Positions 1 to 11,429 of a stretch of DNA of 64,000 nucleotides are shown here, in pieces. Made by a program: the position numbers and the translations under genes. The stretch is taken from NCBI GenBank assembly GCA_022661535.1, contig JAKULF010000006.1, positions 434,001-498,000 of the forward strand, in the 5' to 3' direction. Source of the DNA: Eutypa lata (taxonomy: Eukaryota > Ascomycota > Sordariomycetes > Xylariales > Diatrypaceae). Under the pieces are notes generated by a model. It made no database searches. It was not told the origin of the DNA and was given only the letters and a program-made list of their open reading frames with translations. Numbering within the stretch: the first letter of the stretch is position 1; every line of letters starts with the position of its first letter.

Positions 1-501
1 GCGTCGCGGCTCGGCGGCGTCGAGGACGCGGCCGTGCACCCCGTGCGCGGACAGGTCGTCGTCGTGCGCAACGAGGCCCCCTTCATGCTGACCATGTCCG
101 GCACCGACGACGGCCCCGACGAGCTGACCTACATCATGACGCGGGCCGCGGGCGGCGGCACCGTCATCGGCGGCACGGCCCAGCGCGGCCAGTGGGAGAG
201 CCAGCCCGACCCCAACTTCGCCATGCGCATCATGCGCCGCGCCGTCGAGATGATGCCGGAGCTGGTGCCGGGCGGGGGCGGGGGCGGGGGCGGGGGCGTC
301 GAGGGTCTGGACATCATCCGCCACGGCGTCGGCTTGCGGCCCGGTAGGGACGGCGGCGTCCGCCTCGAGAAGGAGCGCGTCGGCGATGTTTGGGTCGTCC
401 ATAACTACGGCCACGCGGGCTGGGGCTACCAGGGGTCCTATGGCTGTGCGGCGGGTGTCGTTGAGCTCGTCGATGAGATTCTGAATATGCCGAAATTGTA
501 G
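1..501 (+). CDS. D-amino-acid oxidase, 3' part (5' end outside window)
   Basis: The reading frame is open from base 1 to the stop at 499-501, giving the last 166 residues of a FAD-dependent D-amino-acid oxidase, which oxidatively deaminates D-amino acids to 2-oxo acids, ammonia and H2O2, usually in peroxisomes. The family signature HNYGHAGWGYQGSYGCA is intact near the C-terminus. The upstream VGLRP motif carries the arginine expected to bind the substrate carboxylate, and the HPVRGQ stretch is the usual strand leading into the substrate domain. A GGGGGC-type repeat (about 271-297) encodes nine consecutive glycines in a loop that is short in most relatives. The protein ends in PKL, a poor match to the peroxisomal PTS1 consensus, so peroxisomal import is uncertain. 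The FAD-binding N-terminus lies upstream of the window, so the true start cannot be given. Confidence 0.95.
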   Translation, partial: ASRLGGVEDAAVHPVRGQVVVVRNEAPFMLTMSGTDDGPDELTYIMTRAAGGGTVIGGTAQRGQWESQPDPNFAMRIMRRAVEMMPELVPGGGGGGGGGVEGLDIIRHGVGLRPGRDGGVRLEKERVGDVWVVHNYGHAGWGYQGSYGCAAGVVELVDEILNMPKL

Positions 502-1453
502 TTAATATCTGGTGACAATATATACCTAGCTAGGTAGGGTAGGCTAAGGTCAAGCTAGGTGGACACTCAGCTAAAAAGACGGGAGGACTCATTATTAAAA
601 CCAGCTTTGCGTTCCCTTGATTGATGTAACACATGCTCTTCTAAGTGGCAATTACCCCTCTGCCCCTTTTAAAAATACATGTGTTCGCTGGCCTACCACT
701 TTGGGAAGAAGAGGGGGGCGAGGAAGGTTATAATATCGCGCGTTCCTATCTCTCTAGTCTTCTAGTTCTCATGGTACACCTCCCTAGCACAAAAGTCCAT
801 AGGCGCCTTTTCCCGTTGAACGCAGGCCATATCATCTTGTGCACCTCTTTACAAAAACATTTCGTCTGCCGTTCTCCATCCACCATGCTTTGGTTTTCAC
901 CAGCCAAATAATACGACCTCCCCCATTGCGACATGCTTACTTGCTCGCTCTCTAGTGCCTGTAGAATATTGGTAATTTCGCTGATACACTGCTTAGAGTA
1001 GTAGATGATGCTGCATCCCTCCCCCTCCCCCCTCCTTTACCGCTGGCTCACGGATTCTTGGTTAACGGCTGTATTCCAGGCTTTCAAAACGACGCAAGAC
1101 CACCACCTCAGGGCCATTCCCGCTTCAATTTGCGTCTGTAATTCGCCTCCGAGTGATAACATCGTCGGCTAGTTTAATATTTAATCAAAAAACGAACCTC
1201 GCCGTAACATCTCCTCATTAAAACCTGCTGTTTCGCTGCGCTCTACTTAGGCAAAGTGAGCGACCCGCAGTGTACTTCTAGACGGCCAGGTCTTGCCTCA
1301 CTGTCACCATTCCCTTGAACAATCACAATTAGTTTGTTCAGTTAGTAAGTAGTTAGGTAGGTACGAAAATAGGAGCCTAACTAGCGTTTTGTTATACCTT
1401 TGTCCCTATTGCCGCGGATGAATTCGATACTGAAGACGGGACGTTGACTGCTG
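502..1453. other. Intergenic, convergent 3' flanks
   Basis: This is spacer between the stops of the D-amino-acid oxidase and the DUF7053-like gene. It contains TAGGTAGG-type short repeats near 530 and 1345 and C/T-rich runs near 1020. The short open frames here have no recognisable protein character, and no RNA gene was seen. Confidence 0.6.
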
Positions 1454-2241
1454 CTATGAGCCGTAGTGCTGCTGCTGCTCCCAGATGGCATCCCTGCCGT
1501 TCTGCTGTCCGCTGCCCTGCATGCTCGTGCTCGGGCTGGTGGTACCCGTAGCGGCGGCAGCAGCAGCAGCAGCAGCCTCTTTTCTGACTCTCTCGACGAG
1601 GCGTTCAATGAGGGTACCATGCGCCTTCATGAGCGTCCTTTTTACGAACGCGGCCATGAGGAAGTTGCACCGTAAGTCGATATCCTGAGAGAGGGAGGTA
1701 AAACATCAGTAATCTCTCTCTCTCTCTTATTTAACTGAACAATAAAAAAAGCCAAAAGGGTCGCGAATACCTCACGGACATACAGCCCCTGGGCCGGCGC
1801 CCCAATGCCAATCTCGACAGGGACGGGCGGCTCGCCGGGCAGCGTGCCGCCGAGGCTCCAGCGCTCGCGGATGTCGGTGCCGAGCGGCGCGTAGACGTGG
1901 GTCTGGACGCCGTCGGGCAGGTCGTGGAACGCGGCCGCGTACGTGACCTCGCCGGGGACGTGGGCGATCTTGTCCGTCAGGCTCCACCAGGCGCAGCCCT
2001 CCCGCTCGTCCTCGGGGACGACGGGGTTGCTCGCTCCACCACCACCACCACCACCACCGCCGGACTGTTTTTGCCGTGGTTGCAGGAGGTGCGGCGGCGG
2101 CCCCGCCACCGGGTGCCGCTCGATCACCAGCGGGTTGAGGTCGATCAGGGCCTCGTGGTCGTGGAGGAACGCCAGGACCGCCTCTCGGGTCATGTCTGGC
2201 GGGAGCGGGGACACCGTCGTGAAGACTGTCCGCTTTGACAT
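1454..2241 (-). CDS. DUF7053-like protein
   Basis: There are two exons, 2241-1771 and 1684-1454, with an 86-nt phase-0 intron (gtattc...ctcag) at 1685-1770. The product is 233 residues. The start is the first ATG (MSKRTVFTTVSPLP). The sequence resembles the fungal DUF7053 family: an N-terminal strand, a helix about EAVLAFLHDHEALIDLNP, a CAWWSLTDKI core, and a C-terminal amphipathic helix that follows directly across the splice junction (YVRE|DIDLRCNFLMAAFVKR). That continuity supports the intron. Family function is unknown; the fold may be START/SRPBCC-like, which is inference. Two low-complexity insertions are visible: nine glycines about residues 61-69 and a poly-Ala run encoded by a CAG/CTG-type repeat near 1555-1575. 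No signal peptide or membrane segment was seen, so it is probably cytosolic. Confidence 0.85.
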
Positions 2242-3382
2242 TTTTATTTTTTTTAAATTAGAAATTTTTTTTTGACTGACACGCTCTATTATCTATTTGC
2301 CTGGCCTTGTGCCGGTGCGGGTGAAAGATTTCTTTTTTCTCCTATTGGTGCATGTACCTATGTTTTCTTCTGAATGTGCTAAGCGCCGTGAATGTCGAGG
2401 TAACTAAGTAGGTACCTACCGCTGCGCTTGTGGCCAATGGATGCTAAAATGGAGTAATGAGATAGGTATAGAATATGCATGGACTACTATTCTAGAGACA
2501 AATATAATTGGTGAAATGTGGGAATGTAGGCATATGGGTAGAAGCAGTGTGAAAGAGAAATAGCACACATTAATGTGATGAAAGGGGTATTTATTAGCTG
2601 CTTAGGTAGAGTTTGGTTTCAAGACGTTTAAGTTTTTGATTTTTTTTGATATGCACCATGGAGGAACTATATCAAACTGCGGATAAACCCGGGCATTTGG
2701 CGTCTAAATTTACTACTTACCTATGTACTTGACGAGGATTTAATTAGTTGGTTAGCCCCCAGGATTCATTACATGCTAGCATGCTGACCAGCAAGGCTGA
2801 TGAAAATGATGGATGGATAATGCCAACTCTTTAGTCGGGCATGTACATATGTAGGTATGTATGTAGTACTAACTAAACCGCTAAACTTGGCGCAGTGAAG
2901 ATCCAAGATGCAATGCAATGTCCACTACTATTAGTTATTTTACGGCTGGGAACATCCCTTGGATGGAACGCCAATAACCCGAAACGGTTGTAGGTACTGT
3001 CTTGCGGCCGAAGGGCGGTGTGACCATAGGAGCTCAATCTTAGCTTGGAAGCTGGAGCCGAAAATAGAATTAAGTTGTACAAGCGACCTCACTTTTTTGT
3101 CGCGTCCCACCATCACCCGGCGTTTTAGTTTCGGGAAGCATCTGTTCCGGGCATACAACGTAGCAAAGAAATCTCGGCCCTTGCTATGACCCGGTCATAG
3201 GTAAATAAAAGTTATATATATATATATATATACACATATGTATGTATCACATAGCCCGCAGGCCGCATCTTGATGAGCATTGAGTGGCGCGGCAGCGGGT
3301 GGGTATGCACCTGGGATGGGACGAGATGATGTGTGACTGCTAGGCAGCGTTTCTGCTGGATATACCTACATACGTATTAACG
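2242..3382. other. Intergenic upstream of the DUF7053-like gene
   Basis: This spacer holds the promoter of the DUF7053-like gene and the 3' flank of ORC4. A (TA)10 microsatellite lies at 3213-3232. Two T-rich tracts (about 2244-2272) sit directly before the start codon of the DUF7053-like gene. Small open frames at about 2870-3190 overlap on both strands and look random. Confidence 0.6.
3213..3232. repeat. (TA)10 microsatellite
   Basis: Ten perfect TA dinucleotides lie about 150 bp downstream of the ORC4 stop, in the probable 3' flank. Confidence 0.95.
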
Positions 3383-6029
3383 TTAGATCTGGGTGCACCA
3401 CTTCGCGAGGAAGCCCGGAAGCTCGACAGCCGGCGGGATTTCCTCGAGCGCCACGTCGAGCTTCCACATCTTGCTCTCCAATCCGCCGTGGGCCGCGTTG
3501 CTCCGGCCCCCGATCCCAGCCGGGATGAGGAGGTCCAGGGAGACGAGTCGCTCCCAGGCTACTGCGGCCGTGCCCCGACCCCACGCCCTGGCTGCAGCCC
3601 CGAGGGCCAAGACACCGGACGATGCGGATTGCACTCTCTGCTTGCCCATCTGAGACGTGTATTCGTCGTAGGCCATCGAGAAGTTCACCGTATCCGTATG
3701 CGCGACAATATCTAGGCGGGCTGCCGATATGAGCAACGCCAATTCTAGGTCCGACAGCGCACTTAGGAGGTGGTGTCTGGAATCCAATGGCTCCAGAGGG
3801 GCGTAATCGACTGATGGGGTAAATTTGAGCTCCAGCGAAGAAGTCGATAATGCTGATAGGGGGAGGACACATGAAGTCAGGAATGCCGGAACAGATTTTG
3901 ACGTATTGTAAAGATACTCTAGGTGGTCCTCGAACACTGGTGTCTTTCGTAAAGCCTGAGATGCGTTAGTCATGAGATATGATGTAGGGATTGAAGGCGG
4001 TAATAGTACCTCGATCTTCCTCGCCCAGTACTCGTGGAACTCACTGAGCCCCTTGAGCCGAGTATCGAAACCCTCGAGCTTTAAATCTTCCTCATCAACC
4101 ACCAGGCCTTGTCTGCAGGCGTCCCAGTATGTTTGCAGGGTCCTTGGTACAGACATGTACACAGATCGGTGGCTGAAACGACTTTTCACCCTCTTTTCTA
4201 GGCTTTCAACCACGTCGATTCTGGTAGTCAGCCCAAGCACGGCAATAGGTGCCTTCCTAGCCTGAGCAATATCGAATAGATTATACAATAATGTTTGGCG
4301 AGCATGAGTAGCGAATAAGTCAAACTCATCAATGATGAAGACGACTGATTTGGAGGTCACCCCATCTTCTGCACCCGTAATATCTGCAGGATGGGATAAA
4401 AGAGCCAACAGAGAAGCCATCGTATCGGCATAGTTACTCGTCTGGATGATTTTTAGATACAGGTTTAATCATAATGGGAAAGGGAGTCATACCTTGTTAA
4501 CTAAGTCGTCCTCCAGGTCCATCTCTCTTCCTAGTTGACGCCACATATCCTTTAGCGCTAGCTTGTCATCAGTATGAATGAATCCATTTAGACGAACGAC
4601 ATGGAAGTCGTTCTTATGCTCGGTAGCAAGGTCCGATATGATCGTTTCAACCATCTGGAAGATTTGAGTTTAGTATTGATTTGCCAAATTGGGGAGGGGG
4701 CCGTACTGTTGTTTTGCCACAGCCTCGTGAGCCGATAACCATCATTGAGTTGCCTTCGCCAGCTAAGACGGTCTGCTCTACAAGCTGGAACGCCTTCTCG
4801 TAAGCCTCATCCTGTCCCTGCAACTTTATACGACGAGTTCCAGAACAGCGGTCTAGTAATACACGCTGCATATTTCGAAGATGCTGCTCGAAATTTGGAA
4901 TTTTCGGTATACCAGCGGATATAGCTCCTTGCGGTTCCAGGGCTTTTGGTGTTGGTTTACTCCCAGGCAAGACATCTTCCTGTGAACAATTCCTGCAAAT
5001 CCAATCACCTTCTGGGATGACAGGAACGTCATAGCATTCCTGATGGACTGCCATGTCACAGTTTTCGCAAAATATGATCTCATTGGGCGGCTCCGAGTCC
5101 GGTTTTAGACAGATGGCGCAGACCTCATCGTCCTCACTATCCTCGCCCTCTTCCTCTTCATTTTCGGATGCTTGTTCCTCCTCTATCTGTATTTTAGTCT
5201 GTTTCTTGGGCTTTGCCGAGCTTTTCGGCTTGGACGGCAAGTCCTCAAAGTAAACCTCGCTGCCTGGCGCATCTGTATCTTTATCAAATGCAACACTTTT
5301 TCGAGGTCGACCTAGCTTGTTCTTCTGTGGTGTTAGGATGCCTTTCAACTTGGGTGCCTCTTTTTGAGGAGAATCGACTACGCTCTTCGCAAGTCGTACA
5401 GCAATAGTCTCCTTCTGAGAACTCGATACCTCTATCTGGTTTTTGATTTTGGGCGGGCGGCCGCGTCTCTTCGGCCGACTGTCGCTTTCTTCTTTTTGTG
5501 ACAAGATATTGGACAACCCATTGCCTACTCTTTCTTTTACAGGCGACAGGCCTCGGTTCTCTTCCGAATCGTTAACCTGTTTCGAGACATGGGGCTCATC
5601 ATCGGACTCGGGCACTTCGTATATGCCTTTTGGCCGCGACGTTGGTTGGTTTCGAGGACGTTTGAGACCTAATTTTCTGTATTTGATTGCCGTCGTGGGT
5701 TCCGCGCCGGAAGGTTTCTTCTGTTTTTCGTCCTCGCTTGACCCGGGAATGCGGTCGTAGATAGATTTGGTATTCTGGTTTTCTTTCGGAGCGGATTTAT
5801 TCCTAGTAGTCCGCCGGCCATTGGTATCGTTCTTGTTCGAGATGGGGGGTGGTACTGGCGCTGGTGCTGGCGCTGGCGATGCTGATGCCGGTGTAGGATT
5901 TAAACCGTTGAGGCGGCGTCTCTTGACAGAAGAAGCAATACCGGTACTTGAGGTAGGTGGCTCATTCTGTTCAACTTGACGTCGAATTCGCTTCGGGCGA
6001 CCAGAGCCCTCGGTTTGTTCCTTTGTCAT
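3383..6029 (-). CDS. ORC4: Origin recognition complex subunit 4 with AT-hooks and a PHD finger
   Basis: There are four exons (6029-4707, 4654-4493, 4441-4010, 3955-3383), giving 829 residues. All three introns (52, 51 and 54 nt) are phase 0. The third has no in-frame stop but has gtact, a CTAAC branch point and tctcag. The protein is the ORC AAA+ ATPase subunit that helps bind origins and load MCM2-7. Walker A GSRGCGKTT (about 433-441) is complete only across the first splice; Walker B is FIIDEFDLF. The long basic N-terminus carries an AT-hook core RGRPPK (about 189-194) and a second GRPRK (about 240-244), then an acidic tract. A full C4HC3 PHD finger follows (Cys304, 307, 321, 324, His329, Cys332, 345, 348). 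The C-terminal winged-helix region ends LAKWCTQI. AT-hooks recall S. pombe Orc4; the PHD finger suggests histone-tail reading (inference). Confidence 0.97.
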
Positions 6030-7010
6030 CTCATGTAGTCGGATAAAAGCTGGAGACTGGTATTATTAATGTGCTATAACTGTGACATCAATAGCTTTGT
6101 GTAAATTTCCTGATAAGGCGTAGGCATGAAACAGGAAACAGATTGTTGTAGACACCTGCAAGGCTGAAGCTGTGATTACATGTACATGTAGGCAAACATT
6201 GAATAACTTTAAAATGTTAGCACAGGTACCTTACTTCTGCCTCCTGAACGCGACGCGGCTAGACCCGTCAGTGACGATTTAGCGCGGTGTTGTAGTTAAG
6301 TAGGTAGTAGATAAACTGGGGCTTGAAAAAGTAACTTCAATTGATTCATGATTCCTTTGATCGCATATCTATAACTACTCCTTAATCCGTTATCATACTA
6401 ACCCTAATATCTCTATACAATGTACGATAGATAGTTATAGGATGCCTTAGACTATATCAATAAATCTTAACTACGTAGCTACTTGACTCACTTGGGATGT
6501 TTACGAAGTCGACAGCTTCTGCCTAGGTATAGATAATAAGTTCAATGATGGTATAGCTTGCTGGTAGGATCCTATTAAGGACCTTCCAGACTCATCGCTT
6601 AACTCATTTGCGATGGGCTAGGCTGGTCCTTGCTAGGGTATTTTGGTCAACTGCCCCGGCCCCCTAGACTCGAAGTGGTTGACGATGCCTTGGCAATAGG
6701 CGACAATGAAAATTTCATGCAACCAAATGGGCTGCGCCTCTTCTAATATACCAACATTATTGATTCTTTTAAGCGTCTCGTTCCTTTATTCAATCGCTTG
6801 GTTCTCGCATTTCTTTCTTTTAATGCCACACCATCGTCACTCTTTTTTTATTATTATTAATATAGGCTCGTTATTTCGGACCTAACACTCAGTTTCATTC
6901 ATCTACATAATAATTATAATAAGTCGCTATATACCTTTTATCGAATAAGCGCGTTGTTGGAATAAGAGAAGTGAGAAAGGTTCTCAGGCTAGGGACATAG
7001 CAAATCGACA
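6030..7010. other. Divergent promoter region, ORC4 / membrane protein
   Basis: This 981-bp spacer is shared by two divergently transcribed genes. It contains tandem ACGCG motifs near 6248 on the ORC4 side, and a T/C-rich stretch about 6770-6850 before the membrane-protein start. No further coding potential was seen. Confidence 0.6.
6248..6257. promoter_or_regulatory. Tandem ACGCG motifs upstream of ORC4
   Basis: Two ACGCG pentamers abut (acgcgacgcg) about 220 bp upstream of the ORC4 start. ACGCG is the core recognised by MBF/DSC1 G1-S transcription factors in yeasts, and replication genes are classic targets. A role here is inferred from motif and position only; the pentamer is short enough to occur by chance. 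Confidence 0.35.
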
Positions 7011-8036
7011 ATGTCCCAAGGAGAGACGTCGCGCCCGACGGGGGAAGTGCGTGAGGAGAGTCGGGATGTTGAGACGGGGGCAGCACCGCCTACCCAGGCT
7101 ATACAACAGCCTCTACCACAGCCATATCCTCAACAACAAGTTCCCTATGCGCCATACCCCCAAGCGCCACAAGCGCTTCAGTATGCTCAGCCAGTCCGCA
7201 TCTTGCCCCCATACAACAAGACGTGGACGATCTCCAAGCTCGTTCTGACCGGCCTGTCTTTTTGTTGGGCTATTATTATTCTGTCGTTATCCCTCGCACT
7301 CTCCGTTGACGAGGGCTACGGCATAGCGACTAGTCTTGCCCTCTACGGGGTGCCGATCCAGATAGTCGTTATCGTCTGGAACCTGGCCGAACTCACCACG
7401 TTCTGGGTGAGGTCGCAAAGGGCCAACAAAACCCGTCGGGGTATACATCCGGGCGCCCATATCGGCATGCACCTGATCTTCTGGCTGGCCTGCGTGTTCG
7501 GCATCTTCATGTCGCTGGCGTACCTCTTCTCGGCACGGAGTAGCATCGAGTACTGCTCCGAGGACGACGACGACTATTACTACGGGAGTAGCTATTGCGA
7601 CTACTACTCGGGCGACAATTTCATCACCAGCCTCCGGGCTCTGCTCGCTATGTGGTGCCTGGCCATAATCACACACTTCGTTCTTTTCGTCCTCGCCTGT
7701 ATCGACACCTCCCAGCGCAACCGGCTCAGGCCTGCTGGAGTCGTCTATGCCCAGCCCGGCGCCGTCGCCCCATACGTCGCTTCGCACGGCACGTACCCCC
7801 CAGTAGCGTACTACCCTGCGGCGCCGCAGCAAGCATATATGAGCGGTATACCTGCTCCACAGGACAAAGTACCGATTCCGCAGCAGCAGCAGAACTACCA
7901 GAACCTCGGTGGCTTCTATGCGCCTTCGGTTCCCGCCCAGGCTCCTGCACCTGTGTCGGCACATCAGCCGGCTTCGCAGCCGGGGCCATCTGTGTCCACC
8001 AGCGATGAGATCACGCAGGCTCCGCCGCGGACGTAA
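7011..8036 (+). CDS. Four-pass MARVEL-like membrane protein
   Basis: A single exon encodes 341 residues. The start is the ATG at 7011 (MSQGETSRPTG); the open frame has no earlier in-frame ATG. The N-terminal 70 residues are Pro/Gln/Tyr-rich. Four hydrophobic segments follow at about 75-98, 104-133, 151-174 and 207-231, then a Pro/Gln/Ala-rich cytosolic tail of about 105 residues. The loop between segments 3 and 4 (about 178-202) is very acidic and Tyr-rich and has two cysteines (about 182 and 196) that could form a disulphide. Four passes with both ends disordered is the pattern of fungal MARVEL-like proteins of the plasma membrane. I do not recognise a named orthologue, and substrate or partner is unknown. 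Confidence 0.82.
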   Translation: MSQGETSRPTGEVREESRDVETGAAPPTQAIQQPLPQPYPQQQVPYAPYPQAPQALQYAQPVRILPPYNKTWTISKLVLTGLSFCWAIIILSLSLALSVDEGYGIATSLALYGVPIQIVVIVWNLAELTTFWVRSQRANKTRRGIHPGAHIGMHLIFWLACVFGIFMSLAYLFSARSSIEYCSEDDDDYYYGSSYCDYYSGDNFITSLRALLAMWCLAIITHFVLFVLACIDTSQRNRLRPAGVVYAQPGAVAPYVASHGTYPPVAYYPAAPQQAYMSGIPAPQDKVPIPQQQQNYQNLGGFYAPSVPAQAPAPVSAHQPASQPGPSVSTSDEITQAPPRT

Positions 8037-10390
8037 AGCCAGTAGTTGATCGGTAGACTTTATTCTATTTGGTAGCTCTTGTCTTGCATTTATGATTTAC
8101 GCACATACAAGCCATATTATACATACCTTGACAGCCAGCGACACTATATTATGTCAGATACTAATGCTAATACGAAGATACCCCTGGTTTTTTTTCTCCC
8201 CTAAATTGATAACATCGAGTATTTGTGATTTAACATATTGGTTTAAATCAGCAGCATCAACACGTAGATGTATTGTATTCTCTATACCTGTTGGCATTGT
8301 GTGAATCATTCCATATACTCCGGATGAGATTTCCTGTTTACTACGTGTGGCCTTTGAAGACTGCCGTGTAATAAACACGTGTGCTCGCTTGCATAACCGG
8401 TTTGACCCATCTACCCGGGTAGTTAACGATGGCTGATGCCAATAGCATCAATATGGTACGAGAAGAAAGAAGAAGGGAAGGGAGAAAAACAGGTCGCGAT
8501 AGGAGACGGTGCTTCGCGGGAACTTGTATCTTTAGGTAGGTATTTACATAAGAACGATCGGAATCCACAGCCGATCTCTCTCGGTTGCGTCTGTCGTCAT
8601 GTGGAGATCAGCATCTACCTCTAGTAGTGCTAGCGTCAACGCTCCCGAGAAACCCGCTTAATTACACGCGCGTCCCCGGAATCAGGATGTCAAGGCTTGA
8701 ATGAACTCTTGTGATTCCTCGAATTTGTAAGAGGTGCATGCTTTGGAGGTCTTGTCTCGAAGCCCTGTCTTCTCTGTTGCGTCATCTTTAGCTTTTTACT
8801 TGTAATATATGATAAGTTTTACTGATTTAGACAGTGAACCCAACGCGTTCGAATTTCTGCCTTCGAGATGCTTACCTGGACGAACTCCTAACTACCTTCA
8901 TGGTGTGAGCTAGGACATTCGTAGTATCGTATTCCAAAAATAACATATGCTCGAGTCAGTAGATTGCGTAACCTCTCAACTGTAGCCATAGCCTATTCTC
9001 ACTATTAGCGTCTTATTAACTTGCCGCCATGTCAATAGGGAGAGCATAGTAAGTTGCTCGTATAACTTATGTACGTAGTAGAAATTCGAGCCAACATTCG
9101 GACTTCGTTTCCGTGGAATAATACAACACGTGTTAGTGAGTACCAAAGGCAACTTAAGGTTGAATAACACCTAATTTATTACAATTTTCAAACTTAGGAG
9201 CTTCTATTGCAACTTGAATACCTTGAGCAGTTGGAGTGGTATGAGAAGGCAGTGAGTATATCAGCCTCACAGACTGGAGGCCAGACCAGCTGCGATTCCG
9301 TAGTGGCAATTGCATATGCCTTTAGCTAAACGTTGCTGGTATGAATCCCCATTCCATCCCCTCATCGAACCTGAACTTAGGTTACCTGAATGACTTCACA
9401 TCTGATCAGAGGCATGTACATGTTTTGAGATTTACATCGGTTCTATACAGACTCGTACGTAGCTACAAAGGTATGAAATAAAGCTTTATGAGTTCTTTGT
9501 AAAACTACTATAACTATGACCTACCTACATAAGCCAACGGCCTTCTTTGCCAAGCATCAAGATAAGATGATAGGGCATTGGGTCCTGTCCTGGAGCTATA
9601 TGGCCCAAGCTTCATGGAGGGGTGAGGGGTTCATTAGATGCTTTAGGTATTCATTGCAAGTTTGCTCTAAGGACTTTCCAGGAGATAAGTCCTAGATGGT
9701 TCACTTGTGAGAGGAGAAGTTCCGTCACACATTCATTGGTGACTCGTAATCCCTACGTAGGATTCATCCGATGTGAGAATTTGGGTAAACAGGGAATTGG
9801 CCACAATGCATCATTGATAGCATTTATACATGACTGTCAGAAGCTCACAATGGTGAACACTCTATGACGATGTTTCTTTGTGATTAAATCTCAGTCACTG
9901 CTTTGCTTGGTAGATGCCAGCTTGGCTCATACACGTATGTATGTCGGAGAGCTAGGATTCTTAGCTAGGTAGGTACATACATAAGGTCAACAGCTTCATG
10001 TATTCCATTAGCATATTGAATTCACGTTGTCCATTAATAAATAGTAGCATTGATCTTTAGTATAATTCATCATCTTAACAATCGTTTAATTGACTATCAC
10101 CCTTAAGAATATCAGATCGATTTCTATTCATCAATACTACATAGCAACGCTTAAGTGCTGCTTGTATGCACGCGTGAGTGTATGTTCCGGTACAAGTGTT
10201 GATCATACGCTGACATGTTAGACAACGTATCGGGTTATCAGACACCTTGTTCCCAGTACAGCATAGGAGTCTGGTTTACGTTGCATTTTTATAACTGGGA
10301 GAATGATACATGAGCCGTAGCAACAGGCCGAGAGCCGCGTTGCCCTAAGAACCTTCTAAAAAGACCTTTGAAATAGAAAAGACAACAAAC

Positions 10391-10428
10391 ACATACATAC
10401 ATACATACATACATACGTACGTACGTAA
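10391..10428. repeat. CATA/CGTA microsatellite
   Basis: A run of ACAT tetranucleotides changes to ACGT tetranucleotides without a break, the two differing by a single transition. It is non-coding. Confidence 0.9.
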
Positions 10429-11255
10429 CAACCGGTCTATTATATCCGAGACCGATCTATCTTTGCTTGCAATTTCAATATCCTGAGGATTTGCCGCTTC
10501 CTCTATATTAATGCCTAACACTAATTCCAATGTTATCATTCCACCTTTTTAAGGGAAAAGTATATACTTAGTACCCACCGTATAGTCCAAACCTACATAC
10601 CTTAACGTACCTATCCATTGTATGTACAATACAATACATTTGGTAGCGAGTGATAGTGGACTGGAGTGCTATGTAATCGATAACTGGGACTGATGAATGC
10701 GAAACCGAAACACAAAAACCAAAACCCCGCCATTGATACCCACCCGTCACTTGACGACATCGCATTACTAGTATTATTTCCCCCCCAAAGAGCACTTTTC
10801 TTTGCCCACCCACCAGTTATTACTGCCCAACGCATTCGCATTTTGCCAGTGCCAGTCAGTACCAGTACCATTCCCCACGATCCCAAGGTCTTTGGTCACT
10901 GTTACGAACCATCTGCCTACCTACCTATCATCTTTATTTGCACTTCATGTAGGCAGGCCAAAAAGTTAGGACGATCTAAGACAATCGACCCACAGTCGTG
11001 CTCAGGACCTTTCAAGTCTTTCCTCACTTACCTTTGCTGCTGCCACTGCTAGGTATTGTCACTCTACCTACCTATACCAATCACTACCTTAGTTACTACC
11101 TTACATACCTATTTACCTACCTACATATACTTGTTATTACTACTATTACATACCCACACATAATAGTATAGTTCTACACTACTGTCTTACCTCCGTGCTG
11201 TGCTGAGCTGGTTGTCTCTCCCTCCCGCCAGTAGTTATTCACATTATTTTCTTTC

Positions 11256-11429
11256 ATGACCTATCCTGAGAGAGAGGGGTTGGTCCCGAGCTTTCGATTT
11301 TCTTTGACAGCTTCTCCACCCTCTACATCCCCAACCCACCACCATCTGCCCGATAATCGAGCTTTGCCGGAGTATATCGGCCGGTCGGGCCCCATCTACT
11401 TCTCCTTCTTCAGACTCCCCTCCCTCTAA
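11256..11429 (+). other. Upstream ORF in the PKC leader (57 codons)
   Basis: An ATG at 11256 opens a 57-codon frame that stops at 11427-11429, 80 nt before the PKC start codon. It lies in the pyrimidine-rich stretch that probably forms the transcribed leader. The start context (ctttcATGa) is poor, so leaky scanning is likely. If the leader includes it, it could damp PKC translation. The transcription start is not visible from sequence, so this is inference. Confidence 0.35.

Noticed and set aside
9622..9867. An 81-codon frame between the MARVEL-like gene and PKC1
   Set aside because: Codon use and sequence look random; no partner exon.
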